NCBI GenBank assembly: GCA_947646015.1
Contig: CANSEY010000018.1
Location: 1 to 64,000 of the forward strand
Origin: an uncultured Bacteroides sp.
Lineage (GTDB): Bacteria > Bacteroidota > Bacteroidia > Bacteroidales > Bacteroidaceae
Direction: 5' to 3'
Length of the DNA: 64,000 bases
The notes under the pieces were generated by a model. That model was not told the origin of the DNA, made no database searches, and worked only from the letters and a program-made list of their open reading frames with translations. Every line of letters begins with the position of its first letter. Within the stretch, counting starts at the first letter, position 1. A program made the translations under genes and the position numbers. Positions 62,784 to 64,000 of this stretch are shown here, piece by piece.

Positions 62784-63419
62784 TCAGAAACAAACACCTA
62801 AGCGGAATCCAATATTATTATTTCCATCCTGACAACCGGTCAGCAACTCGCTTTTGTTGGTGGCATAACTATAATATGCAGCCAGATGGAAACCAAATCG
62901 GCTTTGGGAAAACGGATAAATGTTCACTCCAATTTCTGGAGAGACATAGAACCCCCAGGGTTTATCTGTCAGACTTATAGTATTCAGATATGTTGTATTT
63001 TGGGCATACATGGTTCCTATCTTGGTGCCAACATAAGGTTTCAGGCATCCATTGCTGATAAATCGGTATGAAGCGGCAAGCCCGAATGGTAGCTGGAAAG
63101 CCGACTCTTGTCGGTCAGTAGTCAACGAAGCAGTACCTTCAGTTATGGTTTGACGCGGAACATATTTATGATTTGTATGGAAATCAAGGAAAGCCCCCAG
63201 ACTCCAGTGTGGAGTAAGGAAATAACCTCCTTCCAGGTTCATACCCCAACCACTGATTTTATCGGCAAAATTCGTATTGAGAGGAGCATTCATCTGCCAG
63301 TCTACATTAAAATGCAATCTATCGCTGATATCCTGTGCATAACTACTGAAATAAAACAGGCCCAATATCATGAATGCCAGAATATACTTTTTCTTCGGAA
63401 TAAATTTTATTGTTTTCAT
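62784..63419 (-). CDS. outer membrane beta-barrel protein (OmpA/OprF-N-like)
   Basis: 211 residues. Signal peptide (FSSYAQD), then alternating amphipathic strands of an eight-strand-like barrel (MNLEGGYFLTPHWSLGAFLDFH; GLAASYRFI; YVGTKIGTMYA; GFHLAAYYSYATN) ending in GFRLGVCF with the terminal Phe. No peptidoglycan-binding domain. Starts 11 bp after the DUF4136 stop, in one operon. Specific role unknown. Confidence 0.8.
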   Translation of the reverse strand: MKTIKFIPKKKYILAFMILGLFYFSSYAQDISDRLHFNVDWQMNAPLNTNFADKISGWGMNLEGGYFLTPHWSLGAFLDFHTNHKYVPRQTITEGTASLTTDRQESAFQLPFGLAASYRFISNGCLKPYVGTKIGTMYAQNTTYLNTISLTDKPWGFYVSPEIGVNIYPFSQSRFGFHLAAYYSYATNKSELLTGCQDGNNNIGFRLGVCF

Positions 63420-63430
63420 AATTTTGCTTT

Positions 63431-64000
63431 TTAGGATTTCTTGATATAAGGAGATTGGTCAAACGCTTGATTGACCGCATCCAACGTTAGTTGCATGTTA
63501 TATTTGGAATTCTCAAATAATAGTCCGGTTGCGTATGAATGCCAGATTACCGGTAACTTTACTTTCTGACTTGTATCCTCGGGATGGTCTGTCAAATTTA
63601 CCATTTCCATTATCAATGTTCCTGTATTATAACTATAAGTTACAGGATACGGATAATACCAGTCGTTCCAATATGGTCCCCAATAACCGGGGCCCCACCA
63701 GCCGTTATACCATCCGCCTCCATACCATCCGCCGGTTCCTATTATTTGGGTTGTTTGGCGCGTGAAAGAGAGCTGTAACCCAATGTTAGCATTCTTAATC
63801 ACTTTAACCCTTGTATAACCACGGGTATCCATCTCATCAGCAACCTGCTTAATAATTTCTTGTGCATTCTCATCCTTCCAAAACTCCGCCTTCATTCCCT
63901 GTCCTATCAGTAGAATACTATCGGGCAAACAATAAGTTTTGAAATCATTGAAATTAGTTTTGCTGTCATAATTGGTGTAAACTGTGAAATTATTGTCAAG
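63431..64000 (-). CDS. DUF4136 domain protein (partial, start beyond the window)
   Basis: The frame is open to the window edge, so at least 189 residues are present and the N terminus (expected lipoprotein signal) is missing. A TTG at 63928 is not the likely start because matching DUF4136 sequence continues upstream (NFTVYTNYDSKTNFNDFKTYC). Features: the DUF4136 fold, an unusual Gly/Trp/Tyr-rich loop (GGWYGGGWYNGWWGPGYWG) and a C-terminal helical end. Envelope protein of unknown function, co-transcribed with the barrel protein. Confidence 0.85.
   Translation of the reverse strand, partial: LDNNFTVYTNYDSKTNFNDFKTYCLPDSILLIGQGMKAEFWKDENAQEIIKQVADEMDTRGYTRVKVIKNANIGLQLSFTRQTTQIIGTGGWYGGGWYNGWWGPGYWGPYWNDWYYPYPVTYSYNTGTLIMEMVNLTDHPEDTSQKVKLPVIWHSYATGLLFENSKYNMQLTLDAVNQAFDQSPYIKKS

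Overview
The window reads as chromosome of a Bacteroides species (B. thetaiotaomicron / B. ovatus type). The evidence is the gene content (Na+-translocating NADH:quinone reductase operon, DUF1573, DUF4923 and DUF4136 proteins, a TonB receptor with an N-terminal carboxypeptidase-like domain) and the recurrent Bacteroidetes promoter TTTG-N19/20-TAnnTTTG in front of many genes. Species is not resolved from the sequence.

Layout. 1-6646 is the end of an exopolysaccharide locus on the minus strand: half-size TolC-like protein, chain-length regulator, polymerase/ligase and two family-2 glycosyltransferases. 6772-9603 holds a divergent pair, a BamA-like outer-membrane protein and a secreted C1 cysteine peptidase. 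9792-15714 is the complete nqrABCDEF operon, followed by a DEAD-box helicase. 17778-23872 carries serC, serA, a DUF1015 gene, a YigZ-family gene, a solitary HpaII-family endonuclease homologue and a nitroreductase. 24075-29292 (minus) carries gcvP, an MBL hydrolase, rsmG and a lipoprotein. 29517-37110 contains small metal-related genes, a cation-diffusion facilitator with a short upstream ORF, and a copper operon (Cys-rich protein, TonB receptor, HMA protein, CopA ATPase). 37407-51326 is mostly housekeeping (AraC regulator, lipB, an OPT / esterase-DUF1460 / PorV-like operon, DUF1573, engB, sodium symporter, recR, GNAT, YqgE, aminotransferase).

The accessory part is a 9.2-kb element inserted in the 3' end of tRNA-Asp(GTC), bounded by a 17-bp direct repeat (51542-51558 and 60710-60726). 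It carries three tyrosine recombinases in different states: one with its catalytic motifs, one that has lost several catalytic residues, and one broken at codon 3 by an 858-bp IS5-type insertion. It also has two excisionase-like HTH proteins, a truncated antitoxin-like ORF and an AT-rich OLD-family ATPase/TOPRIM nuclease that is a plausible phage-defence cargo. Beyond it (60863-64000) lie a LytTR response regulator and its histidine kinase, an outer-membrane barrel protein and a DUF4136 gene that runs off the window.

The most unusual signal is not a gene. At least four intergenic regions (21353-21484, 23941-24049, 44183-44292, 45989-46076) hold degenerate tandem repeats with the same 22-bp period. 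Each unit has a conserved core of about 11-12 bp and a freely varying remainder. Two loci 20 kb apart share the same core (CTCGGTGCTYA), and two arrays merge into the arm of an intrinsic terminator. I know of no described class that fits them.
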